Under the pieces are notes generated by a model, which searched no databases, had not been told where the DNA came from, and was given only the letters and a program-made list of their open reading frames with translations. From assembly GCF_001703635.1 (NCBI RefSeq), contig NZ_LQZT01000050.1:23794-87793 (forward strand): 64,000 bases of DNA, given 5' to 3'. This stretch comes from Parahoeflea olei. GTDB taxonomy: Bacteria > Pseudomonadota > Alphaproteobacteria > Rhizobiales > Rhizobiaceae. Position 1 is the first letter of the stretch. Every line of letters starts with the position of its first letter. Positions 28,750-37,240 of the stretch are shown in pieces. The translations under genes were made by a program, and so were the position numbers.

Positions 28750-29247
28750 ATGCGCCCTCTCACCCTCGAACCGCTCACCGCTGAGGCCTTCGCACCGTTC
28801 GGATGCGTGCTCGATCCGGCTTCGGCCGAGTGCCGGCTGATCAATGGCGGCACCACCGAACGGTTTCACGCGCTCGCCATGGCCGACACGGAGGCGCAGG
28901 ACGGGCGCACCATCCTGTCGCTGTTTCGCGGCCAGCCGCGCGCCTTTCCTTATCAGGTCGGCATGATGGAGCGCCATCCGCTCGGCAGCCAGGCCTTCTT
29001 TCCGCTGACGCCGCGTGCCTGGATTGCGGTTGTCGCGCCCGATCGCGACGGCCGGCCGGGGGAGCCGCGCGCCTTCCTCGTGCCCGGCACGATCGGCGTC
29101 CAGTACGCCGCCAATGTCTGGCATCATCCGCTGATCGCGGTCGGCGCGCAGAGCGATTTCCTGGTGATGGACCGGGAAGGCGGCGGCACGAATCTCGAGG
29201 AAGCCGATTACGACGCGCCTTATGTCGTGGCCGATCCGGCCGGCTGA
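28750..29247 (+). CDS. allA: Ureidoglycolate lyase AllA
   Basis: AllA splits ureidoglycolate into glyoxylate and urea. The 165-residue cupin-like protein contains LINGGTTERFHAL (near residue 31), FPYQVGMMERHPLGSQAFFP (about residues 66-85, substrate/metal His region) and GVQYAANVWHHPLIAV near residue 117. The ATG at 28750 follows the uraD stop by six bases, so it is in the same operon. The urea it releases would feed the urease encoded earlier in the window. Confidence 0.94.
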   Translation: MRPLTLEPLTAEAFAPFGCVLDPASAECRLINGGTTERFHALAMADTEAQDGRTILSLFRGQPRAFPYQVGMMERHPLGSQAFFPLTPRAWIAVVAPDRDGRPGEPRAFLVPGTIGVQYAANVWHHPLIAVGAQSDFLVMDREGGGTNLEEADYDAPYVVADPAG

Positions 29248-29303
29248 GAGCGACACCCTGACCCCGGACGCATGACCGGGCCACGCGAGCAAGGAGACCG
29301 AAG

Positions 29304-29678
29304 ATGTCCGCCCAACCCGTCCCGACCGGCCGCCTGACCACGCATGTGCTCGACACCGCCCGCGGGCGTCCCGCCGAAGGCCTGGTGATCGAACTGATGC
29401 GGGTGGAGGGGCACGAGCATCACCTGATCAAGACCGTGCGCACCAATCATGACGGCCGGGTCGACAGCCCGCTGCTGTCGGGCTTCGATCTCGCCAAAGG
29501 TATTTATGAGCTGCGCTTTCATGCGGGCGACTATCTGCGCTCGACCGGCGCGGAGCTGCCCGATCCGGCCTTTCTCGACGTGATCCCGATCCGCTTCGGC
29601 ATCGCCGACACGGCCGCGCATTATCACGTGCCGCTGCTGATCTCGCCCTACAGCTACTCGACCTATCGCGGCAGTTGA
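29304..29678 (+). CDS. uraH: 5-Hydroxyisourate hydrolase (transthyretin-like)
   Basis: 124-residue hydroxyisourate hydrolase of the transthyretin family. The hallmarks are GRLTTHVLDTARGRPA near residue 9 (active His) and the C-terminal SPYSYSTYRGS, the family YRGS tetrapeptide. It hydrolyses the product of urate hydroxylation to OHCU, the UraD substrate. Start follows AAGGAGA. It ends the puuE-uraD-allA-uraH run. Confidence 0.96.
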   Translation: MSAQPVPTGRLTTHVLDTARGRPAEGLVIELMRVEGHEHHLIKTVRTNHDGRVDSPLLSGFDLAKGIYELRFHAGDYLRSTGAELPDPAFLDVIPIRFGIADTAAHYHVPLLISPYSYSTYRGS

Positions 29679-29692
29679 AAAGGCGAAACGTG

Positions 29693-29716
29693 AACCCGGG
29701 ATAGGATCGCCGGGTT
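29693..29716. terminator. Short hairpin between convergent uraH and zinc-ribbon genes
   Basis: A 7-bp inverted repeat (AACCCGG and CCGGGTT, 10-base loop) lies 14 bases past the uraH stop, followed by T-A-G. It touches the stop codon of the minus-strand zinc-ribbon gene. It could serve as a weak shared terminator. Confidence 0.35.
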
Positions 29717-29952
29717 TAGAAAAACCACATCAGCGGCCCGAAAAGCAGCGCCAGAAGCCCTTTTATGATGCTCTTCTTGTAGAAGCCGAGAATGATCGCG
29801 TGGGCCAGCCACAAAAGCCCCCAAGCCGCGGAATTATTGTCGGATTCTATTTGCTCAAGAGATTTGCCGGGTTGCGGACGCCCACAATGGGGGCAAGTTT
29901 CTGCGGAATCCGACACTGTGTTCCCGCAGTCGGGACATGCAATTGCCGCCAT
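29716..29952 (-). CDS. Zinc-ribbon membrane protein, 78 residues
   Basis: N-terminal rubredoxin-like zinc ribbon with two CxxC knuckles (IACPDCGNTV and ETCPHCGRP, residues about 5-26), then a polar linker and one or two hydrophobic helices (about residues 42-77) ending GPLMWFF. Such proteins are common, uncharacterised, and sit in the membrane with the ribbon in the cytoplasm. Base composition is visibly more AT-rich than the flanking purine genes, and codon choice includes many A/T third positions, so recent acquisition is possible. It interrupts an otherwise continuous purine catabolism region. Confidence 0.8.
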   Translation of the reverse strand: MAAIACPDCGNTVSDSAETCPHCGRPQPGKSLEQIESDNNSAAWGLLWLAHAIILGFYKKSIIKGLLALLFGPLMWFF

Positions 29953-30272
29953 GCCATCTTGTTCCCAAAAATCAAACCTGCAAAACCATAGATTCTGGAA
30001 ATGGCACTGTAAATCCTGAAGGATTAGATAGGCGAAGTCTGTCGGAACCGGAAAGCAGACTTGACCGCTGCTTGGAGCGCGTCTTGGGAGGCGAGGAATT
30101 GCGGTCGCTCACCGCCAGAAAAAGCGAAAGCCGCGTGGCAGTACATCCGTGCTCACGCGACTTGTAAACGACCCGCTTTTGGATCGCTGCTGAAACACAG
30201 CTTGCATCAAGGTGATTAACGAAAAGTTAAGACAGGATTGTGACATCGCCGGGGCAAGTTTTGCCGGCGACG
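29953..30272. other. Lower-GC intergenic stretch without a recognisable gene
   Basis: About 320 bases between the zinc-ribbon start and the guaD stop. The first 250 bases are markedly lower in G+C than the surroundings. A plus-strand open frame across 29937-30167 has no ribosome site or recognisable family and overlaps the zinc-ribbon start, so I do not call it. The stretch presumably carries the promoter of the zinc-ribbon gene and may be the remainder of a short inserted segment. No tRNA fold and no repeat ends were seen. Confidence 0.5.
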
Positions 30273-31562
30273 TCACACGGGCGATCCCGCCACATAAACA
30301 TGCCTGACCGCGCGGTCGTCGCCGAGCGTCTGCAGCAGGAACAGTTCTTCTTCGAGCGAGCCGATCGTTTCCATGCGCAGCCGCATGGCGGGGGTGGCGT
30401 TGGCGTCGAGCGCGATGATATCGGCATCGGTGCCGGGCTCGAGCGTGCCGATCTTGTGGACCAGGCCGAGCGCTTCCGCATTGCCGCGGGTCGCCTGCCA
30501 GAAGCTCTCGATCGGCGGCACCCGGTTGGCACGCAATTGCTGGATCTTGTAGGCCTCGTCGAGCGTGCGCAGCAGCGAATAGCTCGATCCGCCGCCGATA
30601 TCGGTGGCGATGGCGGTACGGATGCCATGCTCGCGGATGCGCTTGAGGTCGAACAGCCCAGAGCCCAGGAACAGGTTGGAGGTGGGGCAGTGCACGGCCA
30701 CCGCTCCCGCCTCGGCGATCGCGTCCATCTCCCGGTCCGACAGGTGGATGGCATGGCCGAGCAGTGTCTTGCGGCTGAGCAGGCCGTAGCGCGCATAGAT
30801 GTCGGTATAGTCCTTCGCCTCGGGATAGAGCTCCATCGTGTAGGCGATCTCGTCGTTGTTTTCCGACAGATGCGTCTGGATCAGGAGATCCGGGAACTTC
30901 TGCACCAGTGCGCCGGCGGCCTCGAGTTGCGCGGGGCTCGAAGTGATGGCGAAGCGCGGCGTGATCGCCACGTGGTTGCGGGCCTTGCCGTGCCAGGTCT
31001 CGATCACCGCCAGCGTGTCGTCATGGCCCGCTTGCGCGGTGTCGGTGAGCGGTTCCGGCGCGTTGCGGTCCATCATCACCTTGCCGCCGACCATCAGCAG
31101 GTTGCGCCGCGCGGCTTCGGCGAAATAGGCGTCGGCGGAGGCCTTGTGCACCGAGCAATAGGCCGCGGCGGTGGTGGTGCCATGGCGCAGCAGCTCGTCG
31201 AAGAACAGCCCGGCGAAGCGCTGCGCATGCGCTTCCTCCGCAAATTTCTGCTCTTCCACGAAAGTGTAGGTATTGAGCCATTCGAGCAGGTTGGCGGCGT
31301 AGCTCGCCGTCACCTGCATCTGCGGGAAATGGATATGCGGATCGATGAAGCCCGCCATCAGCAGCAGCGGCCGGTGATCGACGATGCGGGCGTCGAGCGG
31401 CGCGCGCGCGGCGATGTCGGTGAAGGCACCGGCCGCCACGATCCGGCCGGCCTCGATCAGGATCCCGCCGTCGGTTTCGTAGAGATAGCTCGCGTGGTCT
31501 TCGCGGTCGCGCGGTCGCGATCTGAAGCTGAGCACCCTGCCGCGCAGGAGAATTGCTGTCAT
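30273..31562 (-). CDS. guaD: Guanine deaminase
   Basis: 429-residue amidohydrolase that deaminates guanine to xanthine. Metal site residues are in FIDPHIHFPQ (about residue 75), QTHLSENNDE (near residue 225), LLGHAIHLSD and ATDIGGGSSYS near residue 310, the last being typical of guanine deaminases. It overlaps the puuD stop by four bases (ATGA), so puuD-guaD form an operon on the minus strand. It supplies xanthine for the XdhABC enzyme encoded further along. Confidence 0.94.
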   Translation of the reverse strand: MTAILLRGRVLSFRSRPRDREDHASYLYETDGGILIEAGRIVAAGAFTDIAARAPLDARIVDHRPLLLMAGFIDPHIHFPQMQVTASYAANLLEWLNTYTFVEEQKFAEEAHAQRFAGLFFDELLRHGTTTAAAYCSVHKASADAYFAEAARRNLLMVGGKVMMDRNAPEPLTDTAQAGHDDTLAVIETWHGKARNHVAITPRFAITSSPAQLEAAGALVQKFPDLLIQTHLSENNDEIAYTMELYPEAKDYTDIYARYGLLSRKTLLGHAIHLSDREMDAIAEAGAVAVHCPTSNLFLGSGLFDLKRIREHGIRTAIATDIGGGSSYSLLRTLDEAYKIQQLRANRVPPIESFWQATRGNAEALGLVHKIGTLEPGTDADIIALDANATPAMRLRMETIGSLEEELFLLQTLGDDRAVRHVYVAGSPV

Positions 31563-32797
31563 GGTTTGGCCTCGCCTGAGAGCGCCGATTCGTACCAGGC
31601 GACGATCAGCGCCCGCTCCTGGGGTTCGATGTAGCTCACATTCCCCGGTGGCATGGCATGGCTGCGGCCTGCCTGCAAGTAGATCTCGCGGGCATGGCGG
31701 GCGATCTCGGACGCGCTGTCGAGGCGCACGTTCCTCGGCGCGTGAGCGAGCCCTTCCCACAGCGGTTCCGCCGCATGGCACATCGAGCAGCGGCCCATGA
31801 TCGTGTCGGTGACCGCCTCGAAATGCGCGTTCGCCGCAAAGCGCTCCTGAAGCGGCGTCAGCGCCACCTCGTCCATGCGCTCGCCCGCGCGCGGCAGGCT
31901 GGAGAGCCAGATGATGGCGAGGAACAGGGCGGCCGTCGCCGCCCAGGTCCAGTGCGGCTTGCCCTTGCGCGCATGAACCGTGTTGAACCAGTGGCGGATG
32001 GTCACGCCCATCAGGAACACCAGCGCCGCGATCAGCCAGTTCCACTGGGTGGCGAAGGCGAGCGGATAATGGTTCGACAGCATCAGGAAGATCACCGGCA
32101 GGGTGAGGTAATTGTTGTGCAGCGAGCGCTGCTTGGCGATGCGGCCGTATTTCGGGTCGGGCGTCCGGCCGGCCTTGAGGTCGGCCACCACGATCTTCTG
32201 GTTGGGGATGATGATCATCGCCACATTGGCGGTCATGATGGTGGCCGTGAACGCGCCCAGATGCAGAAGCGCCGCGCGGCCCGAAAACACCTGCGTGTAG
32301 CCCCAGGCCATCGCTACCAGTACGGCAAACAGCACCAGCATCAGTCCGGTGGTGCTTTGCCCGATCGGCGACTTGCACAATGCATCATAGATGATCCAGC
32401 CGGCCACGATCGAGGCAAGCGAGATGGCGATCGCCACCGGCGCGCTCACATCGAGCACAGTGGCGTCGATCAGGTAGAGCTCGGCGCCGGCATAATAGAC
32501 CACGCACAGCATGGCGAAGCCCGACAGCCAGGTCGCATAGCTTTCCCATTTGAACCAGGTCAGGTGCTCGGGCAGGTTCGGCGGCGCCACCAGATATTTC
32601 TGGATGTGGTAGAAGCCGCCGCCATGGACCTGCCATTCCTCGCCATAGGCGCCCACCGGCAGGCCCGGGCGCTGCACCAGCCCCAGATCGAGCGCGATGA
32701 AATAGAACGACGATCCGATCCAGGCGATGGCCGTGATCACATGCAGCCAGCGCACCGCAAAGCTCAGCCATTCCCACAGTAACGGGTAATCATACAT
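31559..32797 (-). CDS. puuD: Urate hydroxylase PuuD
   Basis: Membrane-bound urate oxidase of the PuuD type, which oxidises urate to 5-hydroxyisourate using a cytochrome. The 412-residue protein has about eight transmembrane helices beginning WLSFAVRWLHVITAIAWIGS and a C-terminal cytochrome c domain with the haem-binding motif CSMCH (about residue 331) and a later axial Met in AMPPGN. It replaces soluble uricase and passes electrons to the respiratory chain. The start MYDYP at 32797 fits the family. It is the first gene of the puuD-guaD operon and is divergent from ugpB. Confidence 0.95.
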   Translation of the reverse strand: MYDYPLLWEWLSFAVRWLHVITAIAWIGSSFYFIALDLGLVQRPGLPVGAYGEEWQVHGGGFYHIQKYLVAPPNLPEHLTWFKWESYATWLSGFAMLCVVYYAGAELYLIDATVLDVSAPVAIAISLASIVAGWIIYDALCKSPIGQSTTGLMLVLFAVLVAMAWGYTQVFSGRAALLHLGAFTATIMTANVAMIIIPNQKIVVADLKAGRTPDPKYGRIAKQRSLHNNYLTLPVIFLMLSNHYPLAFATQWNWLIAALVFLMGVTIRHWFNTVHARKGKPHWTWAATAALFLAIIWLSSLPRAGERMDEVALTPLQERFAANAHFEAVTDTIMGRCSMCHAAEPLWEGLAHAPRNVRLDSASEIARHAREIYLQAGRSHAMPPGNVSYIEPQERALIVAWYESALSGEAKP

Positions 32798-32911
32798 CAG
32801 CGCCCCTCGCACGTCGTGCCTGTTCTTGTTGCGGCGCACATGATGCGCAAAGCCACGGCGAATGGGAAGCCCGCTTTGGGACAGGGATCGACAAATCAGT
32901 TGATGGGTTTT

Positions 32912-32936
32912 CCTGACAATCAGGCGGATTGTCGGG
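32912..32936. promoter_or_regulatory. Inverted repeat upstream of puuD, probable operator
   Basis: CCTGACAATC, five bases, then GATTGTCGGG: a dyad matching at 9 of 10 positions per arm, located about 115 bases upstream of puuD and 160 bases upstream of ugpB. The size and spacing fit a dimeric regulator. Given the location nearer puuD it is more likely a purine-catabolism operator, but no regulator gene is in the window. Confidence 0.5.
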
Positions 32937-32990
32937 CTCTGCCGAAAGGGCGCGCAGCTTGGTTTCGCTTCGGTTCGTTTTCCACATCCG

Positions 32991-33012
32991 CTGTCACAAA
33001 CCTGTTTTGTAT
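32991..33012 (+). promoter_or_regulatory. PHO box for the ugp operon
   Basis: Two 11-base direct repeats, CTGTCACAAAC and CTGTTTTGTAT, match the PhoB-binding consensus CTGTCATAAAT in its strongest positions. A TATAAG minus-10 element lies at 33020-33025, eight bases downstream, the spacing expected when PhoB replaces the minus-35 contact. The ugpB ATG is about 70 bases further on. This predicts induction of ugpBAEC under phosphate starvation, as known for ugp in other proteobacteria. Confidence 0.75.
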
Positions 33013-33096
33013 TGCCCCCTATAAGCTTTGAAGTTACGTTTCCCGTTCGGGTTACGTTCGTTTCCATGCGTTTCCCATCCAGGGAGGAAGTTCAAG

Positions 33097-34407
33097 ATGA
33101 AGAAAACCATCGCCGCCGGCGTTGTCGCCGCACTATTGTCGGGTGTTGCACCCGCCAGCGCCGCGACCCAGATCGATTTCTGGCACGCCTTTACCGGACG
33201 CCTTGCCGAGCTTCTTGACGAGCAGGTCGCGAAGTTCAACGCGTCGCAGAGCGAATACACCGTCGTCGCCACCGCCAAGGGCAACTATTCTGAAGCCCTG
33301 AATGCCGGCATCGCCGCATTCCGCGCCGGCCAGCAGCCGGACATCCTGCAGGTGTTCGAAGTCGGCACCGCCACGATGATGGCCGCCAAGGGTGCGGTCA
33401 AACCGGTCTACGAGGTCATGAAAGAGTCGGGCCTGCCGTTCGACCAGTCCGCCTATCTCGCCGCCGTGGCCGGCTATTACACCACCACCGACGGCCAGAT
33501 GCTGTCGCTGCCCTACAACTCTTCGACGCCCGTGCTCTACGTCAACAAGGACGCGCTGAAGGCCGCCGGCCTCGACCCGGAGATGGACCTGTCGACCTGG
33601 GAGCAGGTCGGGACCGCGCTCGACGCGCTCAAGGAATCGGGATCGAAATGCCCGTTGACCACCGCCTGGCAGAGCTGGATCCAGCTTGAGAACCTCTCGG
33701 CCTATCACAACGTGCCCTTCGCCTCTCAGGAGAACGGCTTTGCCGGCCTCGACACGGAGCTCGAATTCAACGGCCCGGTCCAGACCAAGCACATTGAAAC
33801 GCTCGGCCAGTGGGCCAAGGACGGCAAGTTTATCTATTCGGGCCGTCGCAATGAGGGCGGGGCGCCGTTCCGGGCCGGCGAATGCGCGCTGTTCACCGAA
33901 TCCTCGGCCGGTTACGCAGGCGTGAAGAAGGAAGCGACCTTCGACTTCGCCATCCGCCCGCTGCCTTACTGGAGCGACGTGGAAGGCGCGCCGCAGAACA
34001 CCATCATCGGTGGCGCATCGCTGTGGGTCATGGAAGGCCAGACGCCCGAGGAATACAAGGGCGTTGCGGCGTTCTTCAACTTCCTGTCGAGCGCCGAGAT
34101 CCAGGCCAAGTGGCACCAGGACACCGGCTACCTGCCGATCACCATGGCAGCCTATGAGGCCACCAAGGCCTCCGGTTTCTATGACGAGAACCCCGGCACC
34201 GACATCGCCATCATCCAGATGACCGGCAAGGCGCCGACGCCCAATTCCAAGGGCATTCGGCTCGGCAATTTCGACCAGGTCCGCGGCGTCATCGATGAAG
34301 AGCTCGAAGGCGTGTGGAACGGCTCGAAATCCGCCAAGGACGCGCTCGACACCGCGGTGACGCGCGGCAACGAACTGCTCCGCCGTTTCGAGCAGGCCAG
34401 CCGCTAG
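33097..34407 (+). CDS. ugpB: sn-Glycerol-3-phosphate ABC transporter substrate-binding protein
   Basis: Periplasmic binding protein of the UgpBAEC importer for glycerol-3-phosphate and its diesters. 436 residues; signal peptide residues 1-22 end PASAAT. Mature N terminus IDFWHAFTGRLAELLDEQV and the segments AKGNYSEALNAGIAAFRAG and VFEVGTATMMAAKGAVKPVY are close to known UgpB. AGGGAGGA precedes the ATG at 33097. It is the first gene of the operon, behind a PHO box. Confidence 0.95.
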   Translation: MKKTIAAGVVAALLSGVAPASAATQIDFWHAFTGRLAELLDEQVAKFNASQSEYTVVATAKGNYSEALNAGIAAFRAGQQPDILQVFEVGTATMMAAKGAVKPVYEVMKESGLPFDQSAYLAAVAGYYTTTDGQMLSLPYNSSTPVLYVNKDALKAAGLDPEMDLSTWEQVGTALDALKESGSKCPLTTAWQSWIQLENLSAYHNVPFASQENGFAGLDTELEFNGPVQTKHIETLGQWAKDGKFIYSGRRNEGGAPFRAGECALFTESSAGYAGVKKEATFDFAIRPLPYWSDVEGAPQNTIIGGASLWVMEGQTPEEYKGVAAFFNFLSSAEIQAKWHQDTGYLPITMAAYEATKASGFYDENPGTDIAIIQMTGKAPTPNSKGIRLGNFDQVRGVIDEELEGVWNGSKSAKDALDTAVTRGNELLRRFEQASR

Positions 34408-34416
34408 CAGCATCGG

Positions 34417-34446
34417 CCCGGCGGAACACACGAATGTTCCGCCGGG
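34417..34446 (+). other. Intercistronic hairpin between ugpB and ugpA
   Basis: Perfect 11-bp stem CCCGGCGGAAC/GTTCCGCCGGG with an 8-base loop, ten bases after the ugpB stop, and not followed by a T-run. Such stems after the binding-protein gene of ABC operons commonly stabilise the upstream mRNA so that the binding protein is made in excess of the permease. Confidence 0.7.
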
Positions 34447-34468
34447 CATCCTTACCGGTTGGTGGATC

Positions 34469-35350
34469 ATGGAAAAGCGCGTCGTCTTCAACAATCGCTG
34501 GCTGCCCTATCTTCTGGTGGCGCCGCAATTGCTGGTCACGCTCGTCTTCTTTTTCTGGCCCGCAGGCCAGGCGATCTACCAGTCCGCCTTCATCCCCGAC
34601 CCCTTCGGCCTGAGCACCCGGTTCGTGGGCTTCGGCAATTTCGAATATCTGTTCGGCAACCGGTATTACCGGGAATCCTTTCTCACCACGGCGGTGTTTT
34701 CGGTGCTCGTCACAGTCTCCTCGATGAGCCTGGCGCTCTGGCTCGCGGTGCTGGCCGACCGCGTCATCAAGGGCTCCGGCGCCTACCGCACGCTCTTGAT
34801 TTGGCCCTATGCCGTCGCTCCGGCAATCGCGGGCGTGCTCTGGCTGTTCATGTTCAACCCGTTCACCGGCATCATCGCCTGGATGCTCGGGCAGATGGGA
34901 TACACCTGGAACCACACGCTGGACGGCGGCCAGGCCATGGCGCTGGTGGTGGCGGCCTCGGCCTGGAAGCAGATCAGCTACAATTTCCTGTTTTTCCTGG
35001 CGGGCCTGCAGGCGATCCCGAAAAGCGTGATCGAGGCGGCGGCGATCGACGGCGCCAGCTTCTGGCGGCGGTTCTGGACCATCGTGTTTCCGCTCCTGTC
35101 GCCGACCACCTTCTTCCTGCTCGTGGTCAACGTGATCTACGCCTTCTTCGACACCTTCGGGGTGATCCACACCATCACCAAGGGCGGGCCGGAACAGTCG
35201 ACCACGATCCTGGTCTACAAGGTCTTCTCCGACGGCTTCGTCGGTCAGGATCTCGGCTCCTCGGCGGCGCAGTCGGTGGTGCTTCTGGTGCTGGTGACGA
35301 TCCTGACCGTGGTCCAGTTCCGCTTCATCGAACGCAGGGTGCACTACTGA
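34469..35350 (+). CDS. ugpA: Glycerol-3-phosphate ABC transporter permease UgpA
   Basis: 293-residue inner-membrane permease with six predicted helices. The N terminus FNNRWLPYLLVAPQLLVTLVF and the cytoplasmic EAA loop IEAAAIDGASFWRRFWTIVFP (about residues 186-205, with the EAA---G core) match UgpA. It pairs with UgpE and the ATPase UgpC. Its TGA shares one base with the ugpE ATG (TGATG). Confidence 0.95.
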   Translation: MEKRVVFNNRWLPYLLVAPQLLVTLVFFFWPAGQAIYQSAFIPDPFGLSTRFVGFGNFEYLFGNRYYRESFLTTAVFSVLVTVSSMSLALWLAVLADRVIKGSGAYRTLLIWPYAVAPAIAGVLWLFMFNPFTGIIAWMLGQMGYTWNHTLDGGQAMALVVAASAWKQISYNFLFFLAGLQAIPKSVIEAAAIDGASFWRRFWTIVFPLLSPTTFFLLVVNVIYAFFDTFGVIHTITKGGPEQSTTILVYKVFSDGFVGQDLGSSAAQSVVLLVLVTILTVVQFRFIERRVHY

Positions 35351-36195
35351 TGAGCGGCATGGTCGAAAAACGCGGGGTGGGCACCTGGCTCAGCCATGCC
35401 GGCCTGATCCTCGGCATCGCGGTGATCTGTTTCCCGATCTGGATCGCCTTCGTGGCCTCGACCGTTACGCAGGCCGACCTGGTCCGGCCGCCGATGCCGC
35501 TGCTGCCGGGTCCGCATCTGGTCAAGAACTACCTCGAGGCGCTGCTGTCGGGCGGCGACGCGCCGGTCTGGCGGATGCTCTTGAATTCGCTGGTGATGGC
35601 GCTCGGGATCACCATCGGTAAGATCGTCATCTCGATTCTGTCGGCCTATGCCATCGTCTATTTCCGGTTCCGCTTCCGGATGTTCTTCTTCTGGCTGATC
35701 TTCATGACGCTGATGCTGCCGGTAGAGGTGCGCATCGTCCCCACCTATGAAGTGGCGGCCAATCTCGGGCTCTTGAACAGCTACACCGGCCTGATCCTGC
35801 CGCTGATTGCCTCGGCGACCGCGACCTTCCTGTTCCGGCAGCTGTTCATGACCATCCCCGACGAACTGACCGAAGCCGCCCGGGTCGACGGGGCAGGCCC
35901 GGTCCGCTTCTTCATCGACATCCTGCTGCCGATGTCGCGCACCAACATCGCGGCGCTGTTCGTCATCCTCTTCATCTATGGCTGGAACCAGTATCTCTGG
36001 CCGCTGCTGATCACCACCGATCCCTCCATGAACACGGTTGTGATGGGCATCAAGCAGATGCTGCCGACCGGGGACCAGACGGTGGAATGGCCGGTGATCA
36101 TGGCCACCGCGCTTCTGGCGATGCTGCCGCCGGTGCTGGTCGTCTTCGCCATGCAGCGGCTGTTCGTGAAGGGCCTGGTCGAAAGCGAGAAATGA
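35350..36195 (+). CDS. ugpE: Glycerol-3-phosphate ABC transporter permease UgpE
   Basis: 281-residue second permease, six helices, with EAA loop LTEAARVDGAGPVRFFIDILLP (about residues 172-191). The C terminus MATALLAMLPPVLVVFAMQR is typical of MalG/UgpE proteins. The start overlaps the end of ugpA (TGATG), so translation is coupled, and six bases separate it from ugpC. Confidence 0.95.
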   Translation: MSGMVEKRGVGTWLSHAGLILGIAVICFPIWIAFVASTVTQADLVRPPMPLLPGPHLVKNYLEALLSGGDAPVWRMLLNSLVMALGITIGKIVISILSAYAIVYFRFRFRMFFFWLIFMTLMLPVEVRIVPTYEVAANLGLLNSYTGLILPLIASATATFLFRQLFMTIPDELTEAARVDGAGPVRFFIDILLPMSRTNIAALFVILFIYGWNQYLWPLLITTDPSMNTVVMGIKQMLPTGDQTVEWPVIMATALLAMLPPVLVVFAMQRLFVKGLVESEK

Positions 36196-36201
36196 GAACT
36201 C

Positions 36202-37224
36202 ATGGCTGACATCAAACTTGAAGCGATCCGCAAGAGCTATGGCCGGGCCGAGGTGATCCACGGCATCGATGCCGAGATCGCCGACGGCGAGTTCATCGTC
36301 ATCGTCGGCCCCTCGGGCTGCGGCAAGTCCACGCTCCTGCGCATGGTGGCGGGGCTCGAAACCATCACCTCGGGCGATATCCGCATCGGCGGCCGCGTCG
36401 TCAACAAGCTCGAACCGCGCGAGCGCGACATTGCCATGGTGTTCCAGAACTATGCGCTCTACCCGCATATGAGCGTGTTCGACAACATGGCCTATGGCCT
36501 CAAGATCGCCAATGTGCCGAAGCCCGAAATCGCCGAGCGGGTGGCGGAAGCCGCGCGCATGCTCGAACTCGAGCCCTATCTCGATCGCAAGCCGCGGCAG
36601 CTCTCGGGCGGCCAGCGCCAGCGCGTGGCGATGGGGCGGGCGATCGTGCGCAAGCCCGCGGTGTTCCTGTTTGACGAGCCGCTGTCCAATCTCGACGCCA
36701 AGCTCCGGGTGCAGATGCGGCTCGAGATCAAGGCGCTGCAGCGCAAGCTCGGCATCACCGCGCTCTACGTCACCCACGACCAGGTCGAGGCGATGACGCT
36801 TGCCGATAGGATGATCGTAATGAATGCGGGCGTGGCCGAACAGATCGGCGCGCCGCTCGAGGTCTATGCCAATCCGGCGACGCTGTTCGTGGCGGGCTTC
36901 ATCGGTTCGCCGCCGATGAATGTGATCCGCCAGGAGATCCGGCCGGGCAGGGCAGCGCTCGCGCCCGGCGCGGTCATCGGCGTCAGGCCCGAACACATCG
37001 ATCTGGTCGTGCCCGGCGCGGGACTGATCGATTTCGACGTCGGCTTCTGCGAGCCGCTCGGCGCCGAAACGCTGGTGCATGGCACGACCGACGCGGGCGA
37101 CAGCCTGGTCGTGCGCATCGACGGCGAAACCCCGCTGCCGGAAGCCGGCACGCGCATCGGCCTTGAAATCGATCCGGCGCGGATCCTGACCTTCGATCCC
37201 GACGGGCGTCGCGCCGGCGGCTGA
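36202..37224 (+). CDS. ugpC: Glycerol-3-phosphate ABC transporter ATP-binding protein UgpC
   Basis: 340-residue ATPase of the CUT1/MalK type. Walker A GPSGCGKST (residues 36-44), Q-loop FQNYALYPHM, signature LSGGQRQRVAMGRAI (near residue 134), Walker B FLFDEPLSNLD and switch His in VTHDQVEAM are all intact. A C-terminal TOBE-like regulatory domain follows (GVRPEHIDLV). It completes ugpBAEC; no ugpQ follows. The next gene is convergent, 16 bases away. Confidence 0.95.
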   Translation: MADIKLEAIRKSYGRAEVIHGIDAEIADGEFIVIVGPSGCGKSTLLRMVAGLETITSGDIRIGGRVVNKLEPRERDIAMVFQNYALYPHMSVFDNMAYGLKIANVPKPEIAERVAEAARMLELEPYLDRKPRQLSGGQRQRVAMGRAIVRKPAVFLFDEPLSNLDAKLRVQMRLEIKALQRKLGITALYVTHDQVEAMTLADRMIVMNAGVAEQIGAPLEVYANPATLFVAGFIGSPPMNVIRQEIRPGRAALAPGAVIGVRPEHIDLVVPGAGLIDFDVGFCEPLGAETLVHGTTDAGDSLVVRIDGETPLPEAGTRIGLEIDPARILTFDPDGRRAGG

Positions 37225-37240
37225 TCGCCCCGTCCGCGCC

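Noticed and set aside
29937..30167. 76-codon plus-strand frame in the low-GC stretch
   Set aside because: No ribosome site, overlaps the start of the convincing zinc-ribbon gene, and matches no family I know.
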